Positions 1 through 11,040 of a DNA stretch of 64,000 nucleotides are shown here, in pieces. A model generated the notes under the pieces. It was not told the origin of the DNA. It saw nothing but the letters and a program-made list of their open reading frames with translations, and did no database searches. Every line of letters starts with the position of its first letter. The first letter of the stretch is position 1. The stretch lies in assembly GCA_014925825.1 (NCBI GenBank), contig JACGCK010000231.1, positions 1-64,000 of the forward strand, given 5' to 3'. The translations under genes were made by a program, and so were the position numbers. The stretch comes from Pholiota molesta (lineage: Eukaryota; Basidiomycota; Agaricomycetes; Agaricales; Strophariaceae).

Positions 1-1965
1 GAACGTCGAAGACATCTTCATGGAGTCTCTCTCCCTTTTTTGGACTCAATAGGACTAGTTCCGATGACTCACCATGCGCTAGTGCCGACACCGTGTAAGG
101 AGAAGACTAAGAAAGGACAGAAGGAGAGATTCGCGTGTAGGGGCTCAATGTGAGTGGACCTCTTCACCTTGCAACTTGCCAGCGTATCGTATTCTTACCC
201 TGGACAGCCCGCATGAAGGAAACCCATCTGTCTGCCCTCCTCCCCTCACATCGCTTGGCCATGACCCTGCTGTCCATTTTGCTTAGCTTATCCTTCACCC
301 TCGTTATCCTATGCTGTCGATCCGCCTCTTTGCATCACCTGAGTGCACGTTGCCCTCCGGGTCGGTTCCTCGACTATATGATATAACAAGCAATGCCAAC
401 CGGTATCAGCAGTTTAGCACGACAATCGACGGTCATCGTGATGCACCATGCGCATACCGCGCGATTCCGGCGCATCGTTCAGCCGATCTTCATTCAAGCC
501 CACGACGCCTTGTACAACAGTCACATCACCTCGACGACATACAAGCCATGCCAGCTCTCACCAGCCTCTCCACATTCGCGTTCATGCGTCTTCGCCGAGC
601 CTCCTCGGCTGCTATCGAACACTCTTCCTCCCGGGTCTCGAGCTTTCGGTTACACGTCAATGACGCGTCTTGCGTTCTCTTTTATTGTCTCTCCCCCTGT
701 CCGCTCCCTCCAGCCCGATCACTGCCGCCCTCACCCGCTCAAGAGGCCTATAGGCGCACCACTCTGCCCATCAGAGTCTCGTCAAACGACGCATTGCGCG
801 ACGATGCAGGAGGATGTGCATTTTGATGACCATGAACGAAACGTACTTGTAGCAGTCAGAAAGACAGCGAGAAACTCGTCGCGACCGATGCCAAATCTTG
901 TTCTGTGTCGGGTGGGAGATGAAATCATGCGCAGGCGTTCGGGCGAGCTACGTGGTACGTCTCGCTCATCCCATCTTACTCTGTTGCGTTACTTAATTCC
1001 CCAGTATTCTTCCGCTTCCGCTCCAAGCGCGTTACGCACCGACGTGACTGTAGAATTCTCTTCTTCCAACACGACGATTCAACTTCCAAATAATTCTTCG
1101 CCCCCCGCTGAGGTGAGCCACTGCGATATAAGTCACTCATCCATCCTAGTCTTTAGCGCCCCGTTCTCCGGCCTTATCAGTATAAGCTCTCGTATAAACA
1201 TCCCCTTTCGTGGACCGCGAATTGGCGATCTGAATCTTAATCGATCAGCTGAGTACCTTGTTCGTTCACCTGTTGCACCCTCCCCTGCCCCATTACCGCA
1301 CTTCCTCATACCACTTCCCAAGTCGTACCCCAAGGACGGAACGGTACTGAAAATCCACGTGTCTGGCACATATCGCTCAACCACATTTTTGGAGTGGCCG
1401 ATATTGGCAAGATCCGACCCTATCGCGCGGATTCCAGCGCGGTAGCAAGGATTTCTTCAAACTATCCTACTTTCCTGCCTTCTTTCCTATGCTTACTCTG
1501 CGGTCGTCGCTAATGCGCTCAGGCAGAGGGCGCTGCGGTTACGCCGATTTTGGCTCTGGTGCCGTGCACGTTATGCATCTGCGTATGTGTTTGTATGTGC
1601 GGAGCAGTTACGGTGCGCGATCTGGGGTTTTGGCCAGCCACGTCGCGGGGCCGAATATCGCTTGTATAAACCTGCAGCACTTCTCTCTCCGCGTGTTAGG
1701 CTTCCGTGTCAACGTCATTACGTTGCGTTTTTCTCGTTCTTTTTTTTGTGTCTGCGTCTTTTCTTGCTCGTCTATCTCTATCTACAACTATTGCGGGTAG
1801 GGTACAGGATATCTATCGGTGTGTCTCACTATGAGCTTTGGATGCTGATTGGATCGCAGTCCCGCCGAAAACGTCCAGCATTCGTCATTGCGGAATTCAT
1901 TCGAATTTCTTCTGTTTACCAATATATCAAAATCATATAGAATATGAGTATGTCGTGCCGTGGCT
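1..1965 (+). repeat. Long dispersed repeat, copy A (left arm of an inverted pair)
   Basis: This stretch matches 12135-13860 in the opposite orientation. The match starts at base 1 (equivalent to about 13860) and fades near 1965, so copy A probably continues upstream of the window. Long open frames occur here (for example 393-1445), but the matching frame in copy B is shorter and diverges after about 90 codons, so I read them as chance frames in GC-rich repeat DNA. Near 1740 there is a pyrimidine tract and near 1500 a GCTAATGCGCTC-like block, both resembling modules of the 37-49 kb array, so copies A and B may be distant members of that family. No transposase, terminal inverted repeat or target duplication was found. 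Confidence 0.75.
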
Positions 1966-2200
1966 ATCCTGCCTAATCTGGACCCGCTAGCTCCACAAAG
2001 AAAAATGTTTACTCCTCTTTAACAGCCAGCATCGGAAACGAGTTTCGCTGTAAGTAATTAATGGAAAGCAGGGCCCTCAAATTTACGCCTGGACTTTGAC
2101 ATCCGATGCGAAGGGGTAGTCAGTGTACCCGTGTTCAGTGTTGGGGAGATGACCAGACTCCAGAGGTATAAAAGTACTCAAGTCACATGGCCTGAGCGGG

Positions 2201-2826
2201 ATGTCCTTCAGCAACTTAAGCGCATCGGGAGATCATGTCTTTACAGCGACTTCGATTACCCTTGTTGCGGAACAGGTGGTTCAGAATGACCAAATGCAGT
2301 GTTCATTTGTCTCGTTTCTCGCATTGGGCACCGCATCCTTCTCCATTTCACTCGCTGACAACACTATTGTAACCGGTCTTATCGTCCTTAGGCTCAGCAT
2401 GCCAAAATCCCGATTGGAATCAAAGCTTCGACCACTCATATCGATTTTCATCGAATCGGGAATGCTCACATTCTTTTCACAATTGACATGGGTAGTACTT
2501 TTCCAGCTTCAGGACACGGGTTTTAACTCCATCGCGGGTCCAGGTACAATGATATATGTATGCATCTTCCGATCCCTTGGCGACTGTGCATTGTCATTTT
2601 TTAGGGCATAACACCTACTTTGGTGCTGGTGCGAGTTGCAATGGGAAGATCGTACGAGGGCAAGGCCACAACTGTGGTCCATAGCAGCATGCCATTTGCA
2701 CACTCGAGTAATCATTACGAGCTCGCCGCGGTTAACGCTGTGAGTGCAGATGACAAGAGCCATACAATCGGCAACTCCACCACCGTCAACCAGAGTGCAG
2801 ATGCAGCATTGGAAAAGGGAATATAG
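2201..2826 (+). pseudogene. C-terminal fragment of a multi-span membrane protein
   Basis: Two exons, 2201-2557 and 2605-2826, join in phase across a 47 nt GTATGC...TTTTAG intron. They give about 192 residues ending in a hydrophilic tail. The middle part (IESGMLTFFSQLTWVVLFQL, then MIY|GITPTLVLVRVAMGRSYEGK across the intron) resembles the last two or three membrane spans and the start of the cytoplasmic tail of a common agaricomycete protein family of unknown function with about seven spans. The N-terminal spans of such a protein are missing upstream, where repeat copy A ends at about 1965. The first ATG (2201) lies in sequence that does not look like a normal N-terminus. I therefore call it a 5'-truncated remnant; a divergent but complete upstream part split by unseen introns is not excluded. 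Confidence 0.6.
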
Positions 2827-3838
2827 TGCAGTCATATAGTCGTATGCGGTTACTGTCTTATTTCGATCTAAGACTTTGTTTGTGTGATTCTAAACATTTC
2901 CCCGTTGTTGGAGGAACCTATGATATCGCTGCTTTTGATACTCTACTATATCGATCGTGCATAGGCGCATGGCGTGAAGGCTCATATGGTTGATATTCTC
3001 CAATTATTATACATCATGCATTCTCCGAATTTGCGCGTAGGACGGCGCGATAGCTGATTGAGCAGAGAGGAGTCAAGGAATAGAAAGAATGGAACGGCTC
3101 CGTATTCCCCAAGAGAGTATTCTGGCGCATTACCATCAATGTAACTTCAACGTTGGTGGTGGTGGGACGCAGTCAAGACACAGACCGAGTTTCTTATCGA
3201 TGGCAGTATAAAGCCTATGAATAGCATTATGTGCGTGCATTGACCACTGACCTGAACGACGGAACACACAGTCATCAGGGCCCGGGAGATACAGAGAGAG
3301 CATTGGAGGGCCGTGTGCTGAAGGAGCCAATAAGGATGTGAGCGCGCTGTTGTGGCTCGGCTCACCCTGCGTTTTCAGCGCATGTTTGGCCTGCCTGGCT
3401 TAAATCGCTCGCATCGTATCATTGAAAATGCATCTCACCGCCACGGGACAAGAGCGGTTCATTGAAAACTGGCAGTTCTAATCGACGTGGCGGGCTGAAA
3501 CGCTAGTCGGCATGAAGAACATACTAAGTAACTCGAAGCGCGGGCTTCCTACCTTACGTATGTCGATGGAATGGGCGGGCATTCATTTCGCCTGGTAACC
3601 AAGGAGTCAAAACGTTTATATTGTCTGTAGTACTTACCGCAGGTCAATTCGTCCGTAGTCATGATGAGCGGAACTTTGTACGTCTGGAAGCTCGTGACCG
3701 AGACCTGGTCTTCTTGGATTGATATCAGATAAGAACGATTTCTATTATCAACTGTGACCGAAAAAAAAAGTGGTATGAAAGATTCAGACTCAATTTAATA
3801 ATCCGAATCGGCGTTCGACTTCCCACCGCCATGAGCGC
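2827..3838. other. Intergenic stretch with two possible minus-strand exons
   Basis: No convincing gene. On the minus strand, 3638-3715 reads as a coding-like block (core FQTYKVPLIMTTDELTCG) ending at a good GTAAGT donor. A 34 nt block at 3558-3591 has fitting acceptor and donor sites. They could be two exons of a small or decayed gene downstream of the HMG-box gene. No family recognised. Confidence 0.2.
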
Positions 3839-4787
3839 TCAGAGTCCTGTCGCCGCATACATTTCAAGGACGCGTTTCTTATAGGCCTAAAATATAAAAG
3901 TTAATCAGGGACACGACACGGCAAACAAGAAGCGAAGAATGCACACCTCTCTCTTTTCCTCGCCGAGTTCGTTCCATCGCTTAGAGAGCTCAGCTCCTCG
4001 TTCGAGGATTGGCAAAGGCGAATTCCTGTCATAGTTTTCTCTGATGAACCTAACGATGGGGAACGAGAATCGGTATTCGCAGTTTCACAGGAGAGCGCGA
4101 TGAGCAAAGAGAAAGTAAAACGTACAAATTTTCTGCTCTCATAGCAACGTCGCGCGCGCTTAATTTGGGTAACGTTATACGAGCCTTCCCGGGTTTACGC
4201 ATCGTAAGGCGGTTTTCTTTCGACATCTTTTTGTACTTCTTGTACTCCTTGACCTCTTCCACTGGGTCCCCGTATTTCTAAGCCAAGGGAAGATGAGCGA
4301 GAGTTCTAACAGTCCTTTGACAAGCTGTATACATGCCGCTTTCTCCTCAGCAGACATCGCCTTCCAGATAACTGCAGCGTCAGACGCGTATTGGGTGATG
4401 TTCATGCCTGGTTCCTTGTGCTTGAGCACATATTGGGCGTAAAAATCCTGCCAAGGGTTTTGTTTAGGGTCTCGAGGCGTTTCCAGGTCGATCTTTGGCG
4501 CTGTTCAATAGCGACCATACTATCAGCTCCGGGCACCGCGTACACTCTTTTCAGCACGCACCTCTGGGCTCCTCCGCTGTTTTATCCTGCGTTAATTTGG
4601 ACTCCTCATGCTCCTTGGCATTCTGAAAGTGATTCCCCTTGGCCGATTCCGCTTCTTCAGCCACAGACGTGGTCGTCGAGAAAGCGCGCTTGGATCCCAG
4701 TAAGCGTTTAACAGTAGCAGCGTGCTTCACAGCAGAGGTGCGGAATAAAAAGGGCGCATAAAGCACTTTAGGTATGGCTACAAGCAT
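3839..4787 (-). CDS. Mitochondrial HMG-box protein (TFAM/Abf2-like)
   Basis: Likely packages mitochondrial DNA in nucleoids, as Abf2 and TFAM do. Exons run 4787-4562, 4500 to about 4322, 4277-4126, 4049-3947 and 3886-3839. The start at 4787 is chosen because it opens a basic, acid-free leader (MLVAIPKVLYAPFLF) followed by KRAFSTT, a typical mitochondrial presequence with cleavage site. HMG box 1 spans the second and third exons (NPWQDFYAQYV, VIWKAMSAEEKA, then KYGDPVEEVKEYKKYKK). Box 2 follows (RDVAMRAENLFIRENYD, ELSKRWNELGEEKRE, AYKKRVLEMYAATGL, stop). Splice sites of the 61, 76 and 60 nt introns keep phase. The junction between exons 2 and 3 is unresolved: the best GTATAC donor leaves a phase that makes a stop, while a weak GTCAAA donor at about 4321 keeps the frame. 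The organelle is inferred from the leader only. Confidence 0.72.
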
Positions 4788-5088
4788 AGCAGCAATTGGC
4801 GGAGAGGCCTGGCATAGATTGGTGATGGATTTTAGGAGTCGACGTTGGCGTTGATAACCAACCACGTTGATGGTCAGGTTAGCTTGAGTCTGAGGAGTCT
4901 GAAATAAACACGAACAAGCAACGCGTCCGCAAATTACAACAAAATCACAATCAATTTACAATCGCGACGCGCTTCTTGATAGGAGCATAAATCATCATTC
5001 ACGGCGTACTTAAAATCTGGTCTTGTACTTGGATTTCATATGTCAATGGATCGGGGAACATGTACTGCCAATGTACTGCTATCGACTT
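4788..5088. other. Short intergenic stretch upstream of the HMG-box gene
   Basis: Holds the presumed promoter of the minus-strand HMG-box gene. I see no gene and no clear TATA box. Confidence 0.3.
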
Positions 5089-5457
5089 CTATGCCTTCAA
5101 CTCCGAGTCGACTTCAGTGGCAGACGCCCTGCAGCCTGTCACCATATCGATATTGCGTAGTCCAAGGAGCTCCAACATGTAGCCAACAGGGCTGTAGATA
5201 TAGGTCCCGCGGCGCGATCCATTTTGATCTTGAAATACGACGCTCTACGGCTCCCACCTTGGTGCCAGTCTGATTCGCGTTCGTTGTAGTTGAGGGGGAG
5301 CCTGCAAGTTGTCGTTGCCCTTATCCTTGTCTTGGATGAGTGCTAGGGCTGGTCAAGTGGCTAATTGGCGAGTACGAAAGACATAGTACTACTAATGTGA
5401 ATAAAGTATGTGCAAACGTTAATTTGTGCTGTCTGGAATTCGAGGAGCGCCCGCCAT
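5089..5457 (-). CDS. Possible small gene of unknown function, exon structure unresolved
   Basis: The best-supported piece is a last exon at 5244-5089. After a CCGTAG acceptor it reads 51 residues to a stop, with a plausible protein-like core (TYIYSPVGYMLELLGLRN). A candidate start with MAGAPRIPDST lies at 5457, about 200 bp downstream of the GNAT gene on the same strand. The middle exon could not be placed: two frames are open between 5260 and 5340 and no donor of normal spacing was found. An overlapping frame at 5100-5300 is also open, so the choice of frame is an inference. No family recognised. Confidence 0.28.
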
Positions 5458-5664
5458 ACTCGATAACCTAAATATATTTTTCAATCATACATTATTCCTT
5501 ATGACTGTGGATGAATCTGAATCGATATGTCCCAAATCCGAAAATTTGCTTGTGTTCTCTTATGCATAGCCTGAAGTGATGATACGCCGAAGACAACTTG
5601 AATGGCCTATATTATATCCTCGACATAGGGTGCACATGTCCTAAATAGTTTCGAATAATTGGAC

Positions 5665-6711
5665 TCATGCCTCCGAGTTGTATACCATTATATTGTTGGT
5701 CCAAGCACCGAATGGTGATAGTCTGTCTGCACTTCCAAGAACGTGGAATCCCAGGCCCCTATAGAATGTAACCTGTTTGAATTAAATGAGTTTCAACGTA
5801 TACATGCTTCATCGAGGAAGTTGTATTACAGTGTTGTTTGACGTTGCATTTAAGGCTGCTATTGCCTTATCGTCGGCCGCCTGTATTTTGCAAGTAAATA
5901 CTAGTTCAATGCTGCTGGAAAAAATAAGGATCACCTTTCTACAAATTTCATTCAAAACGGCGGATCCATATCCTTTCTGTCTTTCGCTCTCAAGCGTTGC
6001 CATAAGAGCAACAAACCAACTGTTGGTCAACTAACAATCACGCAGTTTAGTACTACGCAATAGGAACAAAAGTATAGCAAACATTTTACCTTCTCTTGTC
6101 CAATCGTGTCGTCAACAAACTTTTTGGACAATGGGCGGTGCTACAAAGCGAAAGCTCAGCAAGATCTAGTTAGATTAATCAATCCACATACCTCTTCGTC
6201 GTACCATTTCTTTGTTTCAGCTGGAAGTTTCTCAAAAAATTCCTCATATCCAAGCGCGCGCTGAGCTTCGCTTGAATATGATTTGACCAAGTTGAGTACG
6301 ATACAAGATATGAATGACGGTACATGCAACTGACCTCCCAAGATAGTCGACACCGGGTCCAAAGCAAGCTCCAAGGGATAGAATTTTTCCCGATCCTGGC
6401 ATCTGGCAAACGAATATGTGCCCTTCCGATGCGGCGGCGCGTAATGAGAGTCGGAAGAGATCGGCTTGGAGCTCGGGGATTCCTCCAGTTATCGCGCGAA
6501 TGTATATTTCTGAGACAAGTCTTTTCAACGTTCAATCAGTGGCCTCGAATGAATGAAATCTACGTACCTTGCTCAAATGCGGCGACAGTTATGTCCACCA
6601 TCTCCTCAATTTGGGCTTCTGTGGGACGGAGTTATTTGAAATAGACAACATGTTCGGTTTTCTCGGCTAACCAGTAGGGAAACGTAGAACCGCGACTTGA
6701 ATGCCTTGCAT
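5665..6711 (-). CDS. GNAT-family N-acetyltransferase
   Basis: Eight exons (6711-6672, 6618-6564, 6520-6335, 6270-6192, 6140-6090, 6030-5935, 5880-5830, 5772-5665) with introns of 43-64 nt join in one frame to give 221 residues, a normal size for a single GNAT domain. The acetyl-CoA motif A is seen in the sixth exon as FVALMATLESERQKGYGSAVL, with the Q/RxxGxG/A loop as RQKGYG. The C-terminal strand and helix follow as FYRGLGF. The N-terminal half (EAQIEEMVDITVAAFEQ, ALGYEEFFEKLP) is typical of fungal GNAT proteins of unknown substrate. Such enzymes transfer acetyl from acetyl-CoA to an amine; the substrate cannot be told here. The start gives a short N-terminus directly before the first helix. 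The second intron (43 nt, GTAGAT donor) is the least certain junction. All frames are intact. Confidence 0.85.
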
Positions 6712-7367
6712 GGTGGACCGTGGTTTCGATGATGGAAGTTGGGAAGATAAAATTTGAGCGTCGGATCCATCTGTTATCACGAGCATTCGTGATGGATATT
6801 TTTGTATTTATCTCAATGGAGGTAGCTATCTTGACATCCATCTTCTATATGTACTGTTGATCTTCGTATCATTCGTGATCCCTAAACTTTCGCCCACTTG
6901 CCGTCAAAAATTTTGCTCTGGAAACTGCGGCTCGATTTCAATAACTCTCACTTATCAGTCAGATTTGAGCTATGCATGAGTCCTAGAAATTAGGGCACAC
7001 TTCTTTTTGTCCCTCGAGTTAATCGATTATCAAGCTCGCTCAACGTCGAACGAGCATGTTCGCTCACAAGCCTAGTAACGTGTCTATTGTGCAGTTCAAT
7101 CAACATCTACCGCCTCAACAGCACCAAGCAGCCTATTTTAAGTTCCCCGCGGTTCCTCCGATGTATTTATTGCGTACTCCACCAAAGAGAGTTAGACCAG
7201 GCTCGTCGCTCGACCTCGATATATCGCTGTTTTAAGATCAATCAGTACAGGGACGAAACTTCTGCGATGCCGCCCGAGCGACATCGGTCGACTCCACCGT
7301 CGGATAGCATATACTACCGGTGGTTATGCGTTTACGGTGGGCGCCTCGACGGGCCGTATTAGTCTTG
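6712..7367. other. Intergenic region between the GNAT gene and the F-box locus
   Basis: No gene recognised. It contains the likely promoter of the minus-strand GNAT gene. On the minus strand, 7330-7362 reads IRPVEAPTVNA, which resembles a segment just upstream of the F-box gene (IRPIKIQRPTASA at about 9150-9190), so the edge of a duplicated 5' exon may reach this far. Confidence 0.3.
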
Positions 7368-7621
7368 CTAATAGTATAGCTTTCTTTGCAATTCTGCGAA
7401 TGAACATTTGAGGACCTGTCCCTCAACGGATACTCGGTCAATCGCAGCGCGGAGCATGTCTTCTCTCTTGTCGATGGTGTCAATTTTGGCCTGTTCTGTG
7501 TTCCTCTTTGTCCATTTCTCCGTACCATTGGACAAGTTCGCTCGGGCTTCCGCAGGCAGGGCTTTAGAGGGGGTTGGTATTGGAACAATGGATCTGGGTC
7601 TTGTGTGAGATACTCGAGCAC
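7368..7621 (-). pseudogene. Possible duplicated 5' exon of an F-box gene, decayed
   Basis: On the minus strand this stretch is open and charged, with a helical look (KIDTIDKREDMLRAAIDRVS). It ends at a stop at 7368, just before the IRPVEAPTVNA block in another frame. A related block, IRPIKIQRPTASALPPSVD, lies directly upstream of the F-box gene at about 9150-9190. Many agaricomycete F-box proteins begin with a coiled-coil exon leading into a PPE(V/I)L F-box, and I infer that this is a second, broken copy of such a 5' region. No F-box follows it. Both the stop and the frame change speak against function. Confidence 0.25.
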
Positions 7622-7709
7622 GGTGCTGTGACTGCACGAAATACAATATGACTATACAATCTGGAATGGGGTGAACATTGGTGAAAGTAATATACGACAT
7701 GAATTATCA

Positions 7710-9003
7710 TTAAGAATTCGGGATGCGATTACTGGGCCAGCCCCATAGAATTGGCCGAATCCAGTCGAGGGTGTTATATTGAAAATCTTTATCCTTAGTG
7801 TGAAACAACGTCAAGCGTTCCTTTCGGTCCCATTGTCCAAACTGTTCCTCGACAACACCCAAATCCAAACCTTCCGGGACGTGTAAATCGAGCAGTTTGA
7901 TCCCAGCAAATTGTTCTCCCGCCATAATTCTGGCGAACCGCGGTAGGAGCGTAGGGAACATACGATCAGATTGGTTGGTTTTGCTATATTCTGGACAAGG
8001 TAATGCATGAATAGTTAGTTTCTCTAACCTAGAGTAAGAGTCAAGCGAGGCAAGGGAGTCGCAGACCGCGGATATGTCGTATGTTCTTAAGAAAAGGGAA
8101 TGGAGATTGAATAACGGGCCGAGGTCTATACGTGTCTCTGTGATATATGGCCGATTTCATTACCAATATGCAAAACAAAATAAACGAAGAGCGCGTACCT
8201 CTGCTTGCTGAAAGCTCATTTAGGTCAGTTTCGTAGAATATTCCGATACTCAGATGCGTCAGAGTATGCGAAACTTCCTTGAGGAATGCATTCAGCGCCC
8301 TCATCGATCCCCAGGTACCGCGATGTGGGCGGAACACCCGAAGGTCGAGCGTCTCCAGGATGAAACGAGTTCCGTCAAGTTTCATCAGCCACTCGAACAG
8401 CTCTTCCGAAGCGACCAGCCTCAAACGAAGGGCTCGAAGATTGCGGAAAACGTATCCGGGGATGGAGGATGGGAGGGTGATGGGGCAAGTAGCATTGGTG
8501 TACAACGCGAGGGAGTGAAGGCTGGGAAAGGACGTGACAAGACGCCATGCATCAGCATCGAATTTGTACCACAAGAAGTCGAAATAAAAATCATGGATAT
8601 TGGTCAGAATCTGGGCGTTCCAGGATATCGTTTCTGATCGAAGAGTGTGGATATACGTCAGTTGTGAAAGCCTTTTGGAAGGCGCCAAAACTTTGACCAA
8701 ATCATCGACCAGCTCCTGAGTTTGGACTATAAGAATGGCGGATCGGATAGCGGGGAGGATAGTGCAGTGCTCGGATCGGGCGAGGACAAGAAACAAGCAG
8801 GCATTTTCTTTGAGCAAGCGGCCCCATCTGTAGATTTCTTTCAGTAACGTCTGGCTGAACAGGTGATATCGCGGTGCGTGGATCCATGCGCGGCTCACAA
8901 GGCTAGCTGAATAGAGAGTGGCATGATCGTCGTGTAGGAAGTCCAAGATCCTTTCCAGGATCTCCTGAGGCGTATCGGAAATGCTTGTTGCCGCAATTGT
9001 CAT
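7710..9003 (-). CDS. F-box protein with degenerate leucine-rich region
   Basis: Probable substrate receptor of an SCF ubiquitin ligase. Two exons, 9003-8199 and 8137-7710, join in phase over a 61 nt intron (GTACGC...CACAG) and give 410 residues. The F-box is at residues about 9-50 (ISDTPQEILERILDFLHDDH, then LYSASLVSRAWIHAPRYHLF). The rest has irregular leucine-rich segments such as FPSLHSLALY, LRALRLRLV, ILETLDLRVF and SRLEKLTIHALP, as in the large fungal F-box/LRR-like families. I chose ATG 9003 because it puts the F-box at the N-terminus. In-frame ATGs further up exist, and a spliced upstream exon containing IRPIKIQRPTASALPPSVD is possible. The target protein is unknown. Frame intact, ending at TAA 7712-7710. 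Confidence 0.8.
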
Positions 9004-9903
9004 GTGAAGTTGGTGATGGTTCATGAATGTGAGAGGATGGAGTACCGCCATCCGTTTAAAATTTACATCGACGCTGCTCACTGGTAGTTTCTCATGCATG
9101 TGATCAAGTAACCAATCAGTTCTATTTCTACCGACATCCACTGACGGCGGTAACGCGCTTGCGGTGGGCCTTTGAATCTTGATGGGCCGTATTTTTGCCT
9201 CCGATCAAAGCTGACGTTTGTGGCCAGATATCGAGGTTTGGTATGCGGCCGCTTTCAAACCACTTACATTTAGGGGATTTTTTACCATGTTTAATCTTGA
9301 CGAAGGCACTTGCAAAATATTGAACACCGTCGCCGGGGCACGATGTGTAGATCGTGCCCCGGAGGTGTCACGACACTGCCATGATCGACTATGTATATGA
9401 CAGATCCACAGTACCTTGTAGACATTATTGCAGGCGGTTCGTAAATAGTCATTCAAGGAGAATGTTTGTACTGTCAGTATCCACGAGGAGGATTGCAAAA
9501 TCCGAGCTATGAAACAAGATTCCTTCATTCTTGGGATATACAAGCGCAGAAGTTTAGTGGAATGACAACGCAATACAATCGATTCCGATGCATGGCATAG
9601 CTAATAAAAGGAGGGTCGTCTCCAGAAGGACTCCCCAACGTTGACGTTCATACCAAACCTTCTACGCAGGTAAGTACTCGCAGTTACATCCTTCATTCTA
9701 CTGGAGATACTAACAAAATTGTCTGTCACAAGGTCGTAAAAGTTTCTCCACTACATTGTCGCTATCACTCTTGCCGTTTTCTTCAACTATCATATTAACC
9801 AAAGACCCTCATATGCAAGTAAACGTATACAATTTTCGTTCAACCACCAAGTTGATATTTCCCAAATCCCAGCCCATTTTATCCAATTACTTTGATCTTG
9901 ACC
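9004..9903. other. Intergenic region between divergently transcribed genes
   Basis: Lies between the minus-strand F-box gene and the plus-strand secreted protein gene, so it holds both promoters. A frame is open on the minus strand at 9205-9573, but its product has no protein-like features. I see no gene here apart from the possible upstream F-box exon near 9150-9190. Confidence 0.35.
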
Positions 9904-11040
9904 ATGCAATCCATTTGTCTGCAATCATCGTTCAAATATATGCTGGCAGCATTGGCGGTTCTCTTGCTTGTGTCTACTGGCGTTGAAGCGCTACCCACAA
10001 AAGCCACACGGGCGCTGGAGGCTCTGTGAGTTACTGTAATCCCTACAACTCTGTTCATGTGCATTACTAAAGGCGAAACAGTGTCCTATCCATGCTCAAT
10101 CGAAGCTGCACAAACGCATGGGATTGGAGCACCCATCCGGAAAGAATGCCGCGATTTTGTTCCACGGCACCCAAAATAGTGCAGCTGCAAAGTCTATGGC
10201 GGCTGGGGTGGATTTATCTAAAACCCATACGTGCGGGGATCTTCATCACCATGATGACAAAAGTATGGATAATTTTTCTGTCTACGCTGCTTACTCTCTA
10301 AACCCGTGAAATTTACCATGATAGAGTCCGAAGGAGGCGTTTATTTTACGGACAGTGTAATAGTTGCTGCACAGTTTGCATGCTACAAAGATACATATGA
10401 TGCATCTAAAGCCCAACCGACCACGGTTCATGTTCTTGGTGAGGAGATGCGTTCATTTGATTTTGCAGCTTCTGAAGAATAATTATATCACATAGAATTT
10501 GCGTGGACTCCCGGAACGTCAGTATCTCAAGCTATGATTATAGTATGCATTCTCACTCGAACTACCACAGCTTTAAAGTCTACGAATTCAAAGATCTCGC
10601 CACTGTTACAGTTGTAAGTCGATTCGATAGATTTTAATGTATTTCCCCTGCTCACTCAACTCAACAAAAGAATCAGTGCAGGGCTTATGATATGATCACT
10701 GCGTAAGCTGCTTCATATCACGAATAATTTGTAACTAATTCTCTCTAGTCCAATGCACAATCCTATAACAGGTTAGTTCTAATTGATACCGACTCGATCA
10801 CACATCAATTCTGAATTCATTCCCTCTTCAGACAAAGACATGACGAAGAGCTTCTGGCAGTATGCTGTCGTCAACCAAGCAGCAGCCAAAGGACTCGTAT
10901 ACCACCAGACCTACGAGGTCCACTGCAAGAACGTACCCAAAGGAGCAGCACTTACGGATGAGATCTATGCGGACGGACAAGGGGGGAACACTCATTTCAA
11001 AGACCTGACAGCGAAACTCGTTTCCGATGCGGGCTGTTAA
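9904..11040 (+). CDS. Secreted protein with an ADP-ribosyltransferase-like fold (putative); two frame breaks
   Basis: Seven exons: 9904-10025, 10082-10262, 10325-10438, 10496-10613, 10671-10702, 10749-10771 and 10832-11040. The first encodes a signal peptide (hydrophobic core MLAALAVLLLVSTGVEA), so the product should be secreted. The body shows an ILFHGT motif near its start, then GGVYFTDSV, then AYDMITAPMHNP and a C-terminal part ending VSDAGC. An HG(T/S) followed by a YFT-type strand is the pattern of the ADP-ribosyltransferase superfamily. That assignment is my inference; the catalytic glutamate was not placed. Two junctions do not hold frame: exon 1 to 2 is one base short under GT...AG splicing, and exon 4 changes frame near 10530, also by one missing base. 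The gene is therefore either a young pseudogene or carries sequence errors. A host-directed, antagonistic or self-defence role are all open. Confidence 0.55.

Noticed and set aside
393..1445. 350-codon open frame in repeat copy A
   Set aside because: The matching frame in copy B (13457-12921) ends early and diverges; Ser/Pro/Arg-rich composition follows from GC-rich repeat DNA.
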